In this document: in pieces, positions 22,326 through 34,030 of the stretch
How positions within the stretch are numbered: the first letter of the stretch is position 1
Layout: every line of letters starts with the position of its first letter
The notes under the pieces: generated by a model
Told to the model about the DNA's origin: nothing
What the model saw: only the letters and a program-made list of their open reading frames with translations
The model's database searches: none
Program-made: the position numbers and the translations under genes
From: Rhizomys pruinosus
Lineage: Eukaryota; Chordata; Mammalia; Rodentia; Spalacidae
Direction: 5' to 3'
NCBI GenBank assembly: GCA_009823505.1
Contig: VZQC01000400.1
Location: 536,838-600,837, forward strand
DNA length: 64,000 bases

Positions 22326-22432
22326 GCTGGCCTGGGGACATAGTTACAACCTCAGAACTCAGGAGGCTCAGGCAAGAGCATTTCCAGTTCAAGGCTAGCC
22401 TGGGCTACATAGTGAGAATCTGTCTCAAAAAA
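22326..22432 (+). mobile_element. B1-type SINE, decayed
   Basis: 'aggaggctcaggcaagagc' and 'aaggctagcctgggctacatagtgag' blocks followed by 'tctcaaaaaataag'. Confidence 0.7.
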
Positions 22433-22436
22433 TAAG

Positions 22437-22745
22437 AGCTAGGGAAATTGCTCAGTGGTTAAAGCACTTGTTGTACAAGCATGAGGACTGGAGTTTAAAT
22501 CCCCAGAAGCCACGTAACTGCCACTCTAATTCCAGCCTTGGAAGGTAGAGACAGGGAATCCTCAGAGCAAGCTGGCTGAGATGACTAACCATATCGATGA
22601 GTTCTGGGTTTGACTGAGAGACCCTGCTTCAATGAATCAGGAGGAAGAGTGATGGAGGATTATTCCTGACATTAACCTGAACTCCCACACATGCAGATGT
22701 GTACACACACACTTGCACACACACCATACACACACACAAATAGAA
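22437..22745 (+). mobile_element. B4 SINE
   Basis: ID-like head (aaattgctcagtggttaaagc, acaagcatgaggactgg), B1-like middle and a long CA-rich tail. Confidence 0.8.
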
Positions 22746-22842
22746 AAAGGAAAAAAAGAACAAAATAAAATAGCTTTCCTATCACCACCACCCCCAGTTC
22801 TGCTTCTTATAGCCTCTTGCAAACTTGCATTCATATATACTT

Positions 22843-23084
22843 TTTTTTTAATTTTATTTATTTCTGTATGTGTATCAATGTACTGTCTGCATGCAGGTTT
22901 GTGCACCCGTGTCGTGCAATGCCGCGGAGTTCAGAAGAGGGTCTAGGATTCCCCTGGAACTGGAGTTCTCCTGGAATTGGAGTTTCAGAAGGTTCTCAGC
23001 CGCCATGTGGGTGCTGGGGATTGAACCCAGGTCCTCTGTAAGAGTGGTCGGTGCTCTTAACCACTAGGCCATCTCTCCAGCCCC
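22843..23084 (-). mobile_element. Young B2 SINE with target duplication
   Basis: Antisense full-length B2 carrying the 17-bp internal duplication. Perfect 12-bp target duplication tcatatatactt at 22831-22842 and 23085-23096. Confidence 0.95.
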
Positions 23085-23099
23085 TCATATATACTTCTT

Positions 23100-23324
23100 A
23101 AGAATTTTATTTATTTTTATTTTATGTGTATGAGTGTTTTGCCTGCATGTATATAAGTGTGCCATGTATGTGCCAGGTGCCCAGGGAGGCCAACAGAGGG
23201 CATCAGATCCCCTGGAACTGGCATCGAGGATGGATGTTAGCCAGTATGCAGGTGCTAGAAACCAAACCTGGGTCCTCTGTAAGAGCAGCAAGTGCTGTTA
23301 ACCACTGAGCCATCTCTCCAGACC
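23100..23324 (-). mobile_element. B3 SINE
   Basis: Antisense B3 with 'catcagatcccctggaactgg', 'ctctgtaagagcagcaagtgc' and 'ccatctctccag'. Confidence 0.85.
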
Positions 23325-23384
23325 CCATTTTGTGATTGAGGTAGCATGAGGGACTAAGCTATTTTCTGACTTTTTCTTTTGAGG

Positions 23385-23725
23385 TGATAGAATTCACTGT
23401 CGAAAGCAGTAAGGGAGAAGGGGTTTATTCTGCCTCATAGTTGCAGGTGTAGACAGTCCATCATAGTGAGGAAGTCATAGCAGCAGAAACTGGAGGCAGC
23501 TGTTCACACTGCCTCCGTAGTCGGGAAGCGGAGAGTGATGAATGCTGGTTGTCAGCTCACTTTCTCTTTTTTATTTAGTCCAGGATTCCTGCCCAGGGAA
23601 CGGTGCCACCCAGAGTGGGAGGGTCTTCTCAGGTCAATTAACCTAATCAAGATGGTCCCTCACAGACGTGTGTCTCCCAGGTGATTCTAGATGCCGTCAA
23701 GTAGACAGTTGAGATCACCAATCAC
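23385..23725 (-). mobile_element. LTR-like rodent repeat, 'family C', antisense
   Basis: Same family as 42976 and 62450 ('family C' is my label): 'gggtttattctgcctcata', 'ccatcatagtgaggaag', 'ctcactttctc' and 'gtctcccaggtgattctagatgccgtc'. Confidence 0.65.
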
Positions 23726-24054
23726 AGACACATTACCAGTATAAATCACTATGGGAGAACTGAAGACGCCCAGCATTCCCTAGCCCTACCCCAAACCCGG
23801 TGAGGGAATCTCTCAGGTGGAATCCCAGAGAACGTTGCTTTGTTGGAGGACACGAGTGTGCTCCACAGGTGCCTGGCCCTCATCTAGAAATACCTATAGG
23901 TGAGGAACTATAGGTTCTCCCAGGCTCAAAGCACTGACAGAGCAGTGTTGGGAGCTAAGGACACTTTCAGTTATGTGTTGCAGTTCTGATTTTAAAGCAC
24001 TCTGCTGGATACAATTTGGATCTTGACTGTTCCTCAAAGGCCCATCTGGTATTA
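23726..24054. other. Unassigned sequence
   Basis: No repeat recognised. Confidence 0.4.
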
Positions 24055-24345
24055 CGAAATTTTAGAAACTGGGGCCTAGTGAGAGGAAGCTAGGTCAAGG
24101 CATCCCGCACCCTTGAAGTAGATATTAGGAGCCCAGCTCCTTCCTGTACATCTCTTGCATCCTGGCCACAAAGAGGGGAACGCTCTCCTCTGTCACACAT
24201 TTCTGTCATACTGTTCCACCACAGGGCCAAAGGAACAAGGTCAGATGATGGTGGACTGGTCTCTGATGATCCCAAATAAACATTTCTTCCCTATAATGGT
24301 TTATTTCAGGTATTTTGTCATAGTTTCCTAAAGCTAACTAGCACT
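24055..24345 (+). mobile_element. MaLR-like LTR, 3' part
   Basis: Ends with the MaLR-type polyadenylation region: 'cccaaataaacatttcttccct' then 'tttcaggtattttgtcatag' and 'aagctaactagca'. Confidence 0.65.
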
Positions 24346-25054
24346 TCCTCTGCACGCAGTCCCCCCACCCCCAAGTTCACTTATTCTAATGAAGAAAGTC
24401 AAAACAAGAGTCTATAGTTAACTAGGAACAATGTAGTGGGGGGGGGGCGCTTTCTACTAGGGAATTCCTCCCTAAATGGGGTGAAAGGTTATCAGCCCCA
24501 CACAGGAAAGCACAAAGACTGACATCAGTCAAGGGAGATGTTTTACCCCCTCTTTCCCTCTTCTTGTTCCCTTCCCCGATCTGAGCAGAAAGACAAGCAA
24601 AAAAATGAAATTGTCTCCCTGCACCTGCCGTTGCCTCTCAATCTCCACTGCAAGCTTCTAAGCTCAAGAAGACAGAGAGTTTTAAATTAAGTGAGATTAA
24701 AGTTTTGATTCAGATGTTATTAAACATTTTAATACCTTTAAATGAGACTGTTATTTAGTTTTAATACTTTGAAGTGACTGTAAAGTCTATGGAACTGCCT
24801 CAAATATCATCCAATTGAAAGACAGAGATGTTTAAAAAAAGTTATTTTGGGATTTCAGCCCACTTGGTTTGAGTTGTTGAATATATTCCCTGTGGCAGGG
24901 ACAAGCCTCTTTGTACACAGGTCCTTATTTTCTTTGTGTAATTTCCTTAGGATTAAGGTCCAGATGTTGAATATCATTATGGTTTTTAGATAAAAAATAT
25001 TGAACAAACCTTCCACAGGCCAATCCATATAAATGACCACTGGAAACATAGATA
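24346..25054. other. Unassigned sequence
   Basis: Contains a G run near 24438-24447. AT-rich in its second half. Confidence 0.4.
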
Positions 25055-25241
25055 TCTTTTTTTCTGAGACTGGGTATCAAGTTACCCAGGCTAGCCTTGA
25101 ATTTCCTATGTAGCCAAGGATGACCTTGAACTTTTGATCCTCCTGACTCCTGAGTGTGGGGATTACAAGTGTGCATCATCGAGCTCAGGCTTTGTGCATG
25201 CCAGGAAAGTACTCTACCAATTGAGCTATATCTCCAGCCTC
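25055..25241 (-). mobile_element. RSINE1/B4-type SINE
   Basis: Antisense B1 half (gagactgggtatcaagttacc, gggattacaagtgtgc) plus antisense ID end (tctaccaattgagctatatctccagcc). Same layout as 471-688. Confidence 0.8.
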
Positions 25242-25549
25242 TAGAAAAACAATGTTTTTCATTGTACCATTGTTATTCTTGTGAGAAAATGCTCAAGGCA
25301 GAGTCCCAGCAATACAGTGTAGAAAGTAAAGTAGAACTTGGAGCTCCTAATTTTCTATTTGTTCTGATGACTATGTAATTATAGTATTTGAGGAAAAAGT
25401 ACACAAAAAAGCATATGAATTTTATTTTGCAAAAACAAGTCTGTGATTATACAGTGCATATTTACATCCCCTTTGTTGAGTCTTTCAATACCAATACACA
25501 AAGTATTGGCTTATTCTAGATCTGCTTTATTCTGTGCTGTCATTTACAC
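25242..25549. other. Unassigned AT-rich sequence
   Basis: No repeat recognised. Confidence 0.4.
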
Positions 25550-25642
25550 GTAAATGGGGGTAAGTGTATCCCCCAAAGGTTCATGGGATGGGGGTGGTCT
25601 ATAGAGTGCCAATGGTTATGAAGTGGTTCATTAAGAAGATGG
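25550..25642 (+). mobile_element. MaLR-like LTR, first of three separated pieces
   Basis: 'tgtatcccccaaaggttcatggg' is typical of MaLR 5' regions. The LTR continues at about 26058-26151 and again at 32380-32600, interrupted by B4, B1, (CA)n, another B1 and a complete L1. Confidence 0.55.
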
Positions 25643-25855
25643 GGACGTGTTCAGTGGGCAAATTGGTTACTGCACGAGCATGAGGATGCAAAGTCAGATC
25701 CCAGCACCATGTAAAACATGGCAGTGTGGATCTGTAACCTTGGTGTTGAGGGGGTTTGGAAACAGATGTATCCCAAAGCTCGCAGGGCAGCTAGTTTAGC
25801 CAAAACAGTGAGCTCTAGGTTCAGTAAGAGACCTTGTCTCAAAAATATAAGGTGG
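25643..25855 (+). mobile_element. B4 SINE
   Basis: 'gcacgagcatgaggatgc', 'ttggtgttgagggggtttgg' and 'agagaccttgtctcaaaa'. Confidence 0.75.
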
Positions 25856-25857
25856 AG

Positions 25858-26005
25858 GCCTAGATGTGTTGGAACATGATTTTAATTTCGGCACTCAGGA
25901 GACAGAGGCAGGTGGATCTCTGTGAGTTTGCGGCCAGACTGGTCTACATAGTGAGTGTCAAGACATTTGGGGCTACTTGGTGAGACCCTATCTCAAAATA
26001 AAAAC
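25858..26005 (+). mobile_element. B1 SINE
   Basis: 'gcctagatgtgttggaacatg' to 'gagaccctatctcaaaa', full B1 order. Confidence 0.85.
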
Positions 26006-26024
26006 ATGGAAAACAAGAGAGGTG

Positions 26025-26026
<2 letters not shown>

Positions 26027-26057
<31 letters not shown>
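26027..26057. repeat. (CA)n microsatellite
   Basis: About 15 CA units. Confidence 0.95.
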
Positions 26058-26058
<1 letters not shown>

Positions 26059-26151
26059 GGACAAACACTCAGGCTTCTGGGGCACTCATCTTGGGAGGGA
26101 TTATTGCAGCACTTATAGGGGCCAATTTGTTTCCATAAGAATGGTTGTTAC
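26058..26151 (+). mobile_element. MaLR-like LTR, second piece
   Basis: 'ggcactcatcttgggaggga' to 'aagaatggttgttac'. The sequence continues across the L1 at 32380 with 'agaaagaacaagactgtgtc'. Confidence 0.5.
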
Positions 26152-26319
26152 AGCTGGGTGTGGTGGTACACGCCTTTAATCTCAGCACTCAGGAGGCAAA
26201 GGCATCCAGATCTCTGTGAGTTCAAGGCCAGCCTGGTCTACATAGTGAGCTCCAGGCCAGCTGGGACTAAAAGGGAGACTCTGCCTTGAAAAGAACCCCC
26301 TCCCCCCCCCCGAAAAAAA
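26152..26319 (+). mobile_element. B1 SINE with near-perfect target duplication
   Basis: Full B1 with a C-run before its A tail. The flanks ggttgttaca (26142-26151) and ggttgttata (26320-26329) form a 10-bp duplication with one mismatch. Confidence 0.9.
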
Positions 26320-26341
26320 GGTTGTTATAGAAAGAACAAGA

Positions 26342-26851
26342 GTAGAGGCCTGGCAATTCAGCCAGGCAGATTACTCACCAGGCATATACAGCAGCATGGG
26401 TGGAGTTACCCAGCCAGCTGGAGCGGCCAAGGGAGCAACATCCCCCCCCCCCCAGCCCTCTCACTTGAGCTGTGGGACCACAGCAGTGATTCCAGGGCAC
26501 AATAGAAGAAACAATGAACCTGACACAACTCCAGTCCTGGAACACCAAACTCCACGACTAACCTAGAGGAACTGGCTGGCAGGAAGCAGAATGAACACAG
26601 CACTCAGCAGGGTACTGACCTGGTTGTTACCTACCTAGTATTTGGAGAACCTTCAGAACAGAAAGGAAAGCATGAGCTAGACCTTCCAATAAATAACTAA
26701 AAGTGAAAGCCTGAAACCTAGACGAGTCAACCCTCTATAAACAAGGAGTAAACAACAAAGGTATCTGAAGGAAACAAGCAAAGTAAGCCTTCAACACAGT
26801 GAAGAAACATTTGCGATTCACATCAGAATACAAACAACAAAACAAACCCAC
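26342..26851 (+). promoter_or_regulatory. L1 5' UTR
   Basis: About 510 bases between the target duplication and the first ORF1 ATG. It contains a C run near 26443-26453. An L1 5' UTR normally holds the internal pol II promoter. No repeated monomers are visible. Confidence 0.65.
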
Positions 26852-27970
26852 ATGCCCAAAACACAATGAAAGAGCAACATGGGAAAAGCACATAATAAAT
26901 CCACACCAAACTCTACCAATCCTATAGAAGATTCCTACAGTGAGATCTCCCCGGAAGTAACCCAGGACACAGATCTTAGAAGAACAATCATAGGCATACT
27001 CAAAGAAATCAAGGAATAACAAGAACAAATCAAAGAACTAAAGGGAGAGAATGACAAACTCAGGAAGGAAGTAGAGGGAGAGTATGACAAACTCTGAAGG
27101 AAGTGGAAACACTGAAAAGATCCCACACTGAAATGAAAAAGAAAATGGACCAACGAAGCAAGGAGCTATAGAAGAAAATGACAAGCTCCAAAAAAGAAGT
27201 GGAAATACTAAAGAAATCACAGGATGAATTGAAAAAGGGAAATGAACACTCATCTAATCAACAGGAAAGGATGGGAGAAAGCCACAGTAACAGATTGGAT
27301 GAGCGGAAAATAGAACATCAACACTGGAAGATAAAATGGAAGAACTAGACTGCTCAAGAAAAGAATATGAAAAATTAAAAAAAACCACAAGAGTGGAACA
27401 ACCAGGAAATGTGGAACACTATGAAAAGACCAAACCTCTGCATCATAGAGATAGAGGAAGGAGAAGAATCCCAAGACAATGGTATTGATCAGATCTTCAA
27501 TAGAATAATAGAAGAAAATTTCCCCAAACTAAAAAAAAGACAAACCCACATGAAAACAAGGAACACATAGAGTACCAAATAGACAATACCAGAGAAGAAA
27601 CTCCCCACACCATATCATAGTCAAAATGCTAGATGCCCAAAACAAAGACAAAATTCCGAACATCACAAGAAAAACAACAAGTTACATATAAGGGGAAACC
27701 CATCAGAATTACAGCTAACTTTTCAGTGCAAACTATGAAAGCCAGAAGAATGTGGAGCAAAGTATTCCCAGTACTAAACAACTATAGATGCCAACCCAGG
27801 TTACTATGCCCAGCAAAGATGTCAATTATAGTTGAAGGAGAAAAAAATCTTTCATAACATAAGATGAAAGAATACATGTCTGGAAAACCAACCCTTAAGA
27901 AAATACTTGAAGCAATTCAAAGGACAGAGGAAAGGAGCAACTATCCCAAAGCACCTAGAAAGAGAAATTA
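26852..27970 (+). pseudogene. L1 ORF1 (RNA-binding protein), broken
   Basis: ORF1p is the nucleic-acid-binding chaperone that packages L1 RNA. An ATG at 26852 opens the frame, but codon 6 is a stop, and more stops and frame changes follow. The coiled-coil region (about 27030-27240) shows repeated ENDKL(R/Q)KEVE-type heptads. 'IEEGEESQDNGIDQIF' and the C-terminal domain with QVTYKGKPIRITANFS (about 27670-27725) and QPRLLCPAKMSI are still readable in different frames. Typical ORF1p length is about 340-370 residues, which fits the span. Confidence 0.85.
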
Positions 27971-28044
27971 ATAAAAGCATAACTGTGGAAATACTAATCT
28001 AGACCAAAAATGCAAACAGAAAATAAGGTGAAAGGAAGTAACAT

Positions 28045-31000
28045 ACATCTCTTAATAATAACCTTAAATAGTAATGGTCTAAACTTCCCAATCAAAAGAC
28101 ATAGGCTGGGAGAGTAGATTAGGAAACAAGAATCCATCTATATGCTGTCCACAAGAAACCCATCTCACCTTCAAGGACCAGCACCAACTAAAGTGAAAGG
28201 ATGGAAAAAAATAGTCCAAGCAAATGGTACCAAAAAGCAAACAGGAGTTGCTATTCTAATATCTGACAAAATAGATCTCAAAGTAAAACTAATCAGAAGT
28301 GACAAAGAGGCCATTACATCCTTATCAAAGGAACAATTAACTATGAAGATTTCACAGTTATAAATATATATGCACCAAACTCTGGTGCACCAAACTTTAT
28401 AAAAACAATTCTGCAGGACCTCAAGGCACAGATTAATCCTAGCACACTAATAGTGGGGGACTTCAATAACCCACTGAGCCATTTGGATAGGTCAACTGCA
28501 CAAAAAATATACAGAGAGACATCATAACTGGATAATACTATATACCAAATGGACCTCACAGATATCTACCGAATGTTGTACCCAAACACCAGAGAATATA
28601 CTTTCTACTCCGCACCCCATGGAACTTTCTCCAAAATCAACCACATACTGGGATACAGAAAAATCTCAATAAATACAAAAGGATTGAAATAATTTAATGT
28701 ATTCTTTCAGACAACAGTGCAATAAAGCTTAATATCAACACCAGAATAAGCCCTACTATATACAAGAACACATGGAGACTAAACAACACACTCTTGAATA
28801 ATGAATGGTCAAGGAAGGAATAAATAAATAAATAAATAAATAAATTCCTGGAACTAAATGAAAAGGGCGATACAACACAACAAAACCTATGGGATACTTT
28901 AAAAGCAGTCCTAAGTGGGAAGTTTATAGTCCTGGGTGCCTGCATTAAAAAAAAAACAACAAAACTGAAAGAGCACAAATAAATGATCTAACACTACAGG
29001 TGGAAAAACTTGAGAGACAACAACAAATGAACCAACAGAGAGGAAGAAATAACAAAAATCAGAGTAGAGATCAACGAAATAGAAACAAAGAAAACAATTC
29101 AAAGAAGTTGGTTCTTTGAAAGGATAAACAAAATAGACAGACCTCTCACCCAGTTAACCAAAAGAAAGAAAGAGCAACTCCAAATCAATAGAAATCTTGA
29201 TGAAAGGGGAAAGATCATGATAGACAGCAAAAAGATCTAGACAATCATATGAGAATACTTCAAAAACCTATACTCTACTAAATTTGAAAACCTAAAAGAA
29301 ATGGATGAATATCTGAAATCCTGGAAATCAACAAAGCTTAATCAAGAAGTTATTGACAGCTTAAACAGACCCACAATATATGAGGAAATTGAAAATGTAA
29401 TTAAAAACCTCCCAACTAAAAAAACTCCAGGCCCAGATGGTTTCACAGCAGAATTCTATAAAACATTTAAAGAGAACCATTACTACTAAAACTGTTCAGA
29501 AGGATACAAGCATAGGGAAATCTCTCAAATTCCTTCTATGAAGCCAGCATGACTCTAGTCCCCAAGGCAGGCAAAGATATAACCAAAAAAGAAAACTATA
29601 GACCCATCTCATTAATAAATATAGATGCAAAAATTCTCAACAAAATACTTGCAAGCTGCATACAGGCACACATCAAATAGATAATCCATCATGACCAAGT
29701 TGGCTTCATACCAGAGATGCAGGGATGGGTATGTAAATCAATAAATATCATAGAACACATAAATGGACTGAAAGACAAAAACCACATGATCATCCCAATT
29801 GATGCAGAAAAAGCCTTCAACAAAATCCAGCATCCCTTCATGTTTAAAGTTCTAGAGGGAACTGGACTGGAGGGATCATTCCTCAATGTAATCAAAGCCA
29901 TATACAATAAATCCACAGCTAACATCATCCTAAATGGAGAAAACTTAGAAGCATTCCCTTTAAAAGCAGGAATTTGGCAAGGCTGCCCCATATCACCACT
30001 CCTCTTCAATATAGTGCTTGAAACATTTGCTAGGGCAATAAGGCAAGAAAGAGAAATTAAAGGAGTACTAATTGGAAAAAAGGAAGTCAAACTATTCCTT
30101 TTTGCAGATGATATGATATTTTACCTAAGGGATGCTAAAAATTCTATGAGAAAACTCCTAGAAATGATTGAGAGTTTCAGTAAAGTGGCAGGATACAAAA
30201 TTAACCTAGAAAAAGCAGTAACCTTTCTGTATACTAACAACAAGCAACTAGAGAAGGAATATAAGGAGGCCTTCCCACTCACAGTAGCCTCAAAAATACT
30301 TAGGAACAAATCTAACCAAAGACACCAGAGATCTCTACAAGAAAAATTTCAAACCTCTGAAGAAGGAGATTGAAAATGATATCAAAAGATAGAAAGACCT
30401 CCCATGTTCATGGATTGGAAAAATTAATATGGTAAAAATGTCCATTCTACCCAAATTAATATAGAGATTCAATGCAATCCCAATTAAAATCCACATGAGT
30501 TTCTTCACAGACATAGAAAAAATATTAAATTCATATGGAAAAACAAAAGACCCCATTAGCGAAAGCAGCCCTGAGCAAAAAGAGCAATAGAGGAGGGATC
30601 ACTACACCAGACTTCAAACTATTTTACAGGCCTATAGTCATAGAAACAGCCTGGTACTTGCAAAACAACAACAACAACAACAACAATCCCCAGACCCTTT
30701 GACCAATGGAACAAAATTGAAGATCCAAACTTGAACACATACAATTTCAGCCACCTCATATTGGACAAAGGAGCCAAGAAGACTCAATGGAGGAAAGATA
30801 GCATCTTCAGCAAATGGTTTTGGCAAAACTGGATCACTACTTGTAGAAGAATAAAATTGAACCCCTACCTCTCACCCTGTACAAAAATTAATTCCAAATG
30901 AATCAAAGACCTTAACCTGAAACCAGAAACTCTGGAGGTGATAGAAGAAAATGTTGGCAACAACCTACAAGACATAGGTGTAGGAAAAGACTTTCTAAAC

Positions 31001-31815
31001 GAAATAGCAGCTGTGCAGGAAATAAGGTCAACAACTGACAAGTGGGACCTCGTTAAACTTCAAAAGCAAAAGAAACAATCAATGAGGTGAAGAGAAAACC
31101 CTTAGTGGGAGGAAACCTTCTCCACTGATACGTCCGACAGAGCATTAACATCCAGAATATATAAACCTCTCAAAAACAAAGAAGTAAGAGAACAAATGAC
31201 TTACTCAAAAGATGGATTAAAGAGCTGAATGGAGACTTCACAAGTAAGGAAATAAAGACTACTGAGAAACATCTTAAAAAGTGTTCAATATCACTAATAA
31301 TTAAGGAAATGCAAATTAAAACCACTTTAAGTTATCATCTCACTACAATAAGACTGGGTAGGATCAAGAAAATAAAAGATACCAAATACTGGAAAGGTTT
31401 TGGGGAAAGGGGAACACTCACCCACTGCTGGTGGGAATGTAAACTCCTACAATCACTGTGGAAAGCAGTGTGGAGAACCCTTAAAAGACTCAAAATGAGC
31501 CTACCACCTGACCCAGTCATACCACTCTTAGGTATATACCCCAAGACTCATCCTACCACAGAGATACATGCACATCCATGTTTGTTGCAGCTTTCTTCAC
31601 AATAGGGAAGAGCTGCAACCAACCCAAGTGCCCCTCAACTGATGAGTAGATAAAGAAAATATGGTACATCTACATAATGGAGTTCTATGCAGCAGTAAAG
31701 ATGACATCATGAACTTTGCAGGCAAATGGATAGAGCTAGAAGATATTATGCTAAGTGAATTAACACAGTCCCAGAAAAACAAACAACAAATGGTATCCCT
31801 CATTTGTAGGTGCTA
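28045..31815 (+). pseudogene. L1 ORF2 (endonuclease/reverse transcriptase), broken
   Basis: ORF2p nicks target DNA and copies L1 RNA. The endonuclease region starts near 28045 (ITLNSNGLNFPIKRHR) and includes NIYAPN and GDFNNPLS. The usual S-K-I-D-H motif reads SKINHILG at 28630-28653, replacing an active-site Asp by Asn. The longest intact piece of the reverse transcriptase is 29717-30373 (218 codons), with [26 protein letters not shown] and the catalytic FADD at 30101-30112. The C-terminal part ends with FYAAVK-type text near 31690 and stops near 31815. Multiple stops and shifts lie between these pieces. Confidence 0.92.
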
Positions 31816-32379
31816 GCACCAAATACCTAGTTGTAAGGCAAACTGAGCAGGGTTAATGTTATATTTCTTTTTCTCTGAAAGCAACTGTGCTCTTACAATG
31901 TGAATCCCTTAACAGGCTCTAGAATTAACCTATCACTTATTTTCAGACTTTGTAATTTTGGTATGTGGGTGGAGGGTATGCATGCATATTTTAGAGTAAT
32001 ATAAAATTTAAAGGGAAAATGTGAATTCTGAAATATAATTTGCAAATAACATACAGTTTATTTTCAGATGACATAATTTTAGTATATGTGTGACATATAT
32101 ATATATATATATATACATGTATATGCATATTTCAAAGCAATAATGGAATCACAACAACAAAAAACTGGGACAAAGAGCTGACTGAAATAGTAAAGTTCTC
32201 CCCAAAACAATAATCCTGTGCATAGAAAAACTTTAAAAAGACTCAGAAAAAAGATACAAGACACGTATGGCAGAATACACAAACTCAGGTGGGGTGGGGG
32301 GCTGAGTCTAAATTAGATAGAGAAATGATGTATGAAATGCACAAAACTTCAATAAAAAATATCTTGCTTTTTTAAAAAA

Positions 32380-32600
32380 AGAAAGAACAAGACTGTGTCT
32401 TCCCCATGCCCTGGCTTTCTGTCTTGCTATGGCGATTCTTTCTTTCCCACCACTGTCATGACCACTGCTATGAGGCTCTAAACAGAGCTGAGTACAAGCT
32501 AGCATCACACTCTTGAACCTCTAGCTTCTTTTCTTTATGAACTACTACGTTTCAGGTATTTTGTTTATAGCCACATAAAGCGGACAAAGACTATAAATAT
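32380..32600 (+). mobile_element. MaLR-like LTR, third piece
   Basis: Continues the LTR interrupted at 26151. Ends with 'gtttcaggtattttgtttatagcc' and 'aaagcggacaaagac', a MaLR-type 3' end. Confidence 0.55.
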
Positions 32601-32959
32601 TAAGGAGTAGAATTACTGCTATGACTCTACCTGAAAATGTAGGAGTGGCTTGGAACTAGGTAGTGGGCAGAGGTTGGAAGAGTTTAGAGGAGCAGGCTAG
32701 AAAATGCCTGGGCTGTTGTAGATGAAGCTAATAGTGCAACTCCGGTGATTGCTCAGAAGACAAAGAGTCAGAAAGTACCATCAGGGGATGAATGTCCTGT
32801 GGAAATCTGAATCATGGCCATCCTTGTCACAGTGTTACAAATAGCCTGACTGTATTCATACCCTAAAGCATTACAGAAAGCTAAATTTGAAAGCAATTAT
32901 TGAAGGTACTTTGTAGATGGAATTTCTAAGCAGCAAAGCATTGATTGCCTTTAGTGAGA
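32601..32959. other. Unassigned sequence
   Basis: No repeat recognised. Confidence 0.4.
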
Positions 32960-33265
32960 CTCAGAGCTTTAGTTACTGTTCTTTTTGTTCTGACAAAATG
33001 CCTGACCAAAACAGCTCAGGGGAGGATTTACTTGGACTCACAGTTGGAGGATGTGGTCCATCATGGCAGGGAAGGCATGGTAGCTTTAGACAGTCCATCA
33101 CATTCAAATGCAGCCGGGAAGCAGAGAGAGCCAAATGTAGTGCTCAGCTACTTCCTCCTTTGTTATGCGGTTAGCACTTGGGACGGGCGCTGAGGTAGCT
33201 CTTTCCTCCTCATTAACCTTGCTGGAAACCCTCTCACAGACACGCCCAGAGGCCGACAATGAAGG
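32960..33265 (-). mobile_element. LTR-like rodent repeat, 'family C', antisense
   Basis: 'gttctgacaaaatgcctgacc', 'gtggtccatcatggcaggg', 'gggaagcagagagagcc' and 'ccctctcacagacacgccc' follow the family C layout. Confidence 0.6.
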
Positions 33266-33399
33266 TAAACTGCCAGTCACTAGTCAATGGTGATAGTTTT
33301 GAGTTACCAACACATAATTTACAATGCCATGGTTTTCCATGGTTCCGGACTTTTCCACCTTGTGAGTCTCTATTAGAGAGATAGCCTACAACACAGGAA

Positions 33400-33612
33400 A
33401 CTGTTGGGTCTTCATCTGGGGGTGGGGGTGGGCTTAGTGAGTTCAACAAGCCTTGCAGTCTCCAGTTGCTCTCTCTTGGTTTCCTGTGCTCATTGGAGGA
33501 TGTGAACCTCACCTTTCTGCTCCAGCTTCAGCCACCATTCCTCCTGCCACAATGGACTCTAATTCCCTGGAACCATCAATCATAAGGTCAAATAAACTCT
33601 TCCTTTTATAAA
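33400..33612 (+). mobile_element. MaLR-like LTR, 3' part
   Basis: 'gccacaatggactctaattccctgg' and 'aaataaactcttcctttta' are the typical MaLR polyadenylation region, followed by an A-rich run. Confidence 0.6.
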
Positions 33613-33734
33613 AAAAAAAAGAAAGAAAAGAAAATTACAAAAATTTAATAAAATATTGAGTACCCACTATTTGACAAGTACCATGTTGCTGAAAACAAAA
33701 TGCCTTACCAACAGCAAAAACATGCCATTTAACA

Positions 33735-34030
33735 AAACACCAAAATATTAAATATTTATTAGTAAGTCTAATAAAAAATGCAAGAGATTTCTTATTAACG
33801 TTGCAAATAAATTTAAAAAGACCTCAAGAAGTGGCAGGGCACACCATGTTCATAGACTGGAAGACTCAGTAATGTTAAGATGTCAATGTTCACCTCACTA
33901 ATCTGTAGCCTTAATGCAAAATGTCAGTCAAAGTTACATAAGAATGTTTTTCCTAGCAATTGATAAGCTGATTCTAACGAGTGTAAATGTACGAGGAGTC
34001 TATCAAAGTTGTGATAAGCAGAAAGCATCC
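33735..34030 (+). mobile_element. Old L1 ORF2 fragment
   Basis: Reads like the post-RT part of ORF2: 'tcatagactggaagactc', 'ttaagatgtcaatgttcacc' and 'ttgataagctgattctaa'. Both ends are truncated and no open frame survives. Confidence 0.65.

Larger units (their letters stand above)
26342..32379 (+). mobile_element. Near-complete L1 retrotransposon, inactive
   Basis: About 6.04 kb from a 5' UTR to a short A-rich end. It is bounded by a perfect 13-bp target duplication, agaaagaacaaga, at 26329-26341 and 32380-32392. Order: 5' UTR (to 26851), ORF1 remains, inter-ORF, ORF2 remains (endonuclease, reverse transcriptase, C-terminal region), and 3' UTR from about 31816 with a (TA)n and a G-rich stretch. 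Both ORFs carry several stops and shifts, so it cannot retrotranspose on its own. No tandem 5' monomers are seen. The 3' end (tggcagaatacacaaactc ... aatgcacaaaacttcaataaaa) is shared with the L1 at 39539, placing both in one lineage. Confidence 0.95.

Noticed and set aside
29717..30373. 218-codon reverse transcriptase frame as a functional host gene
   Set aside because: It is the surviving part of a broken L1 ORF2 inside a bounded L1 insertion.
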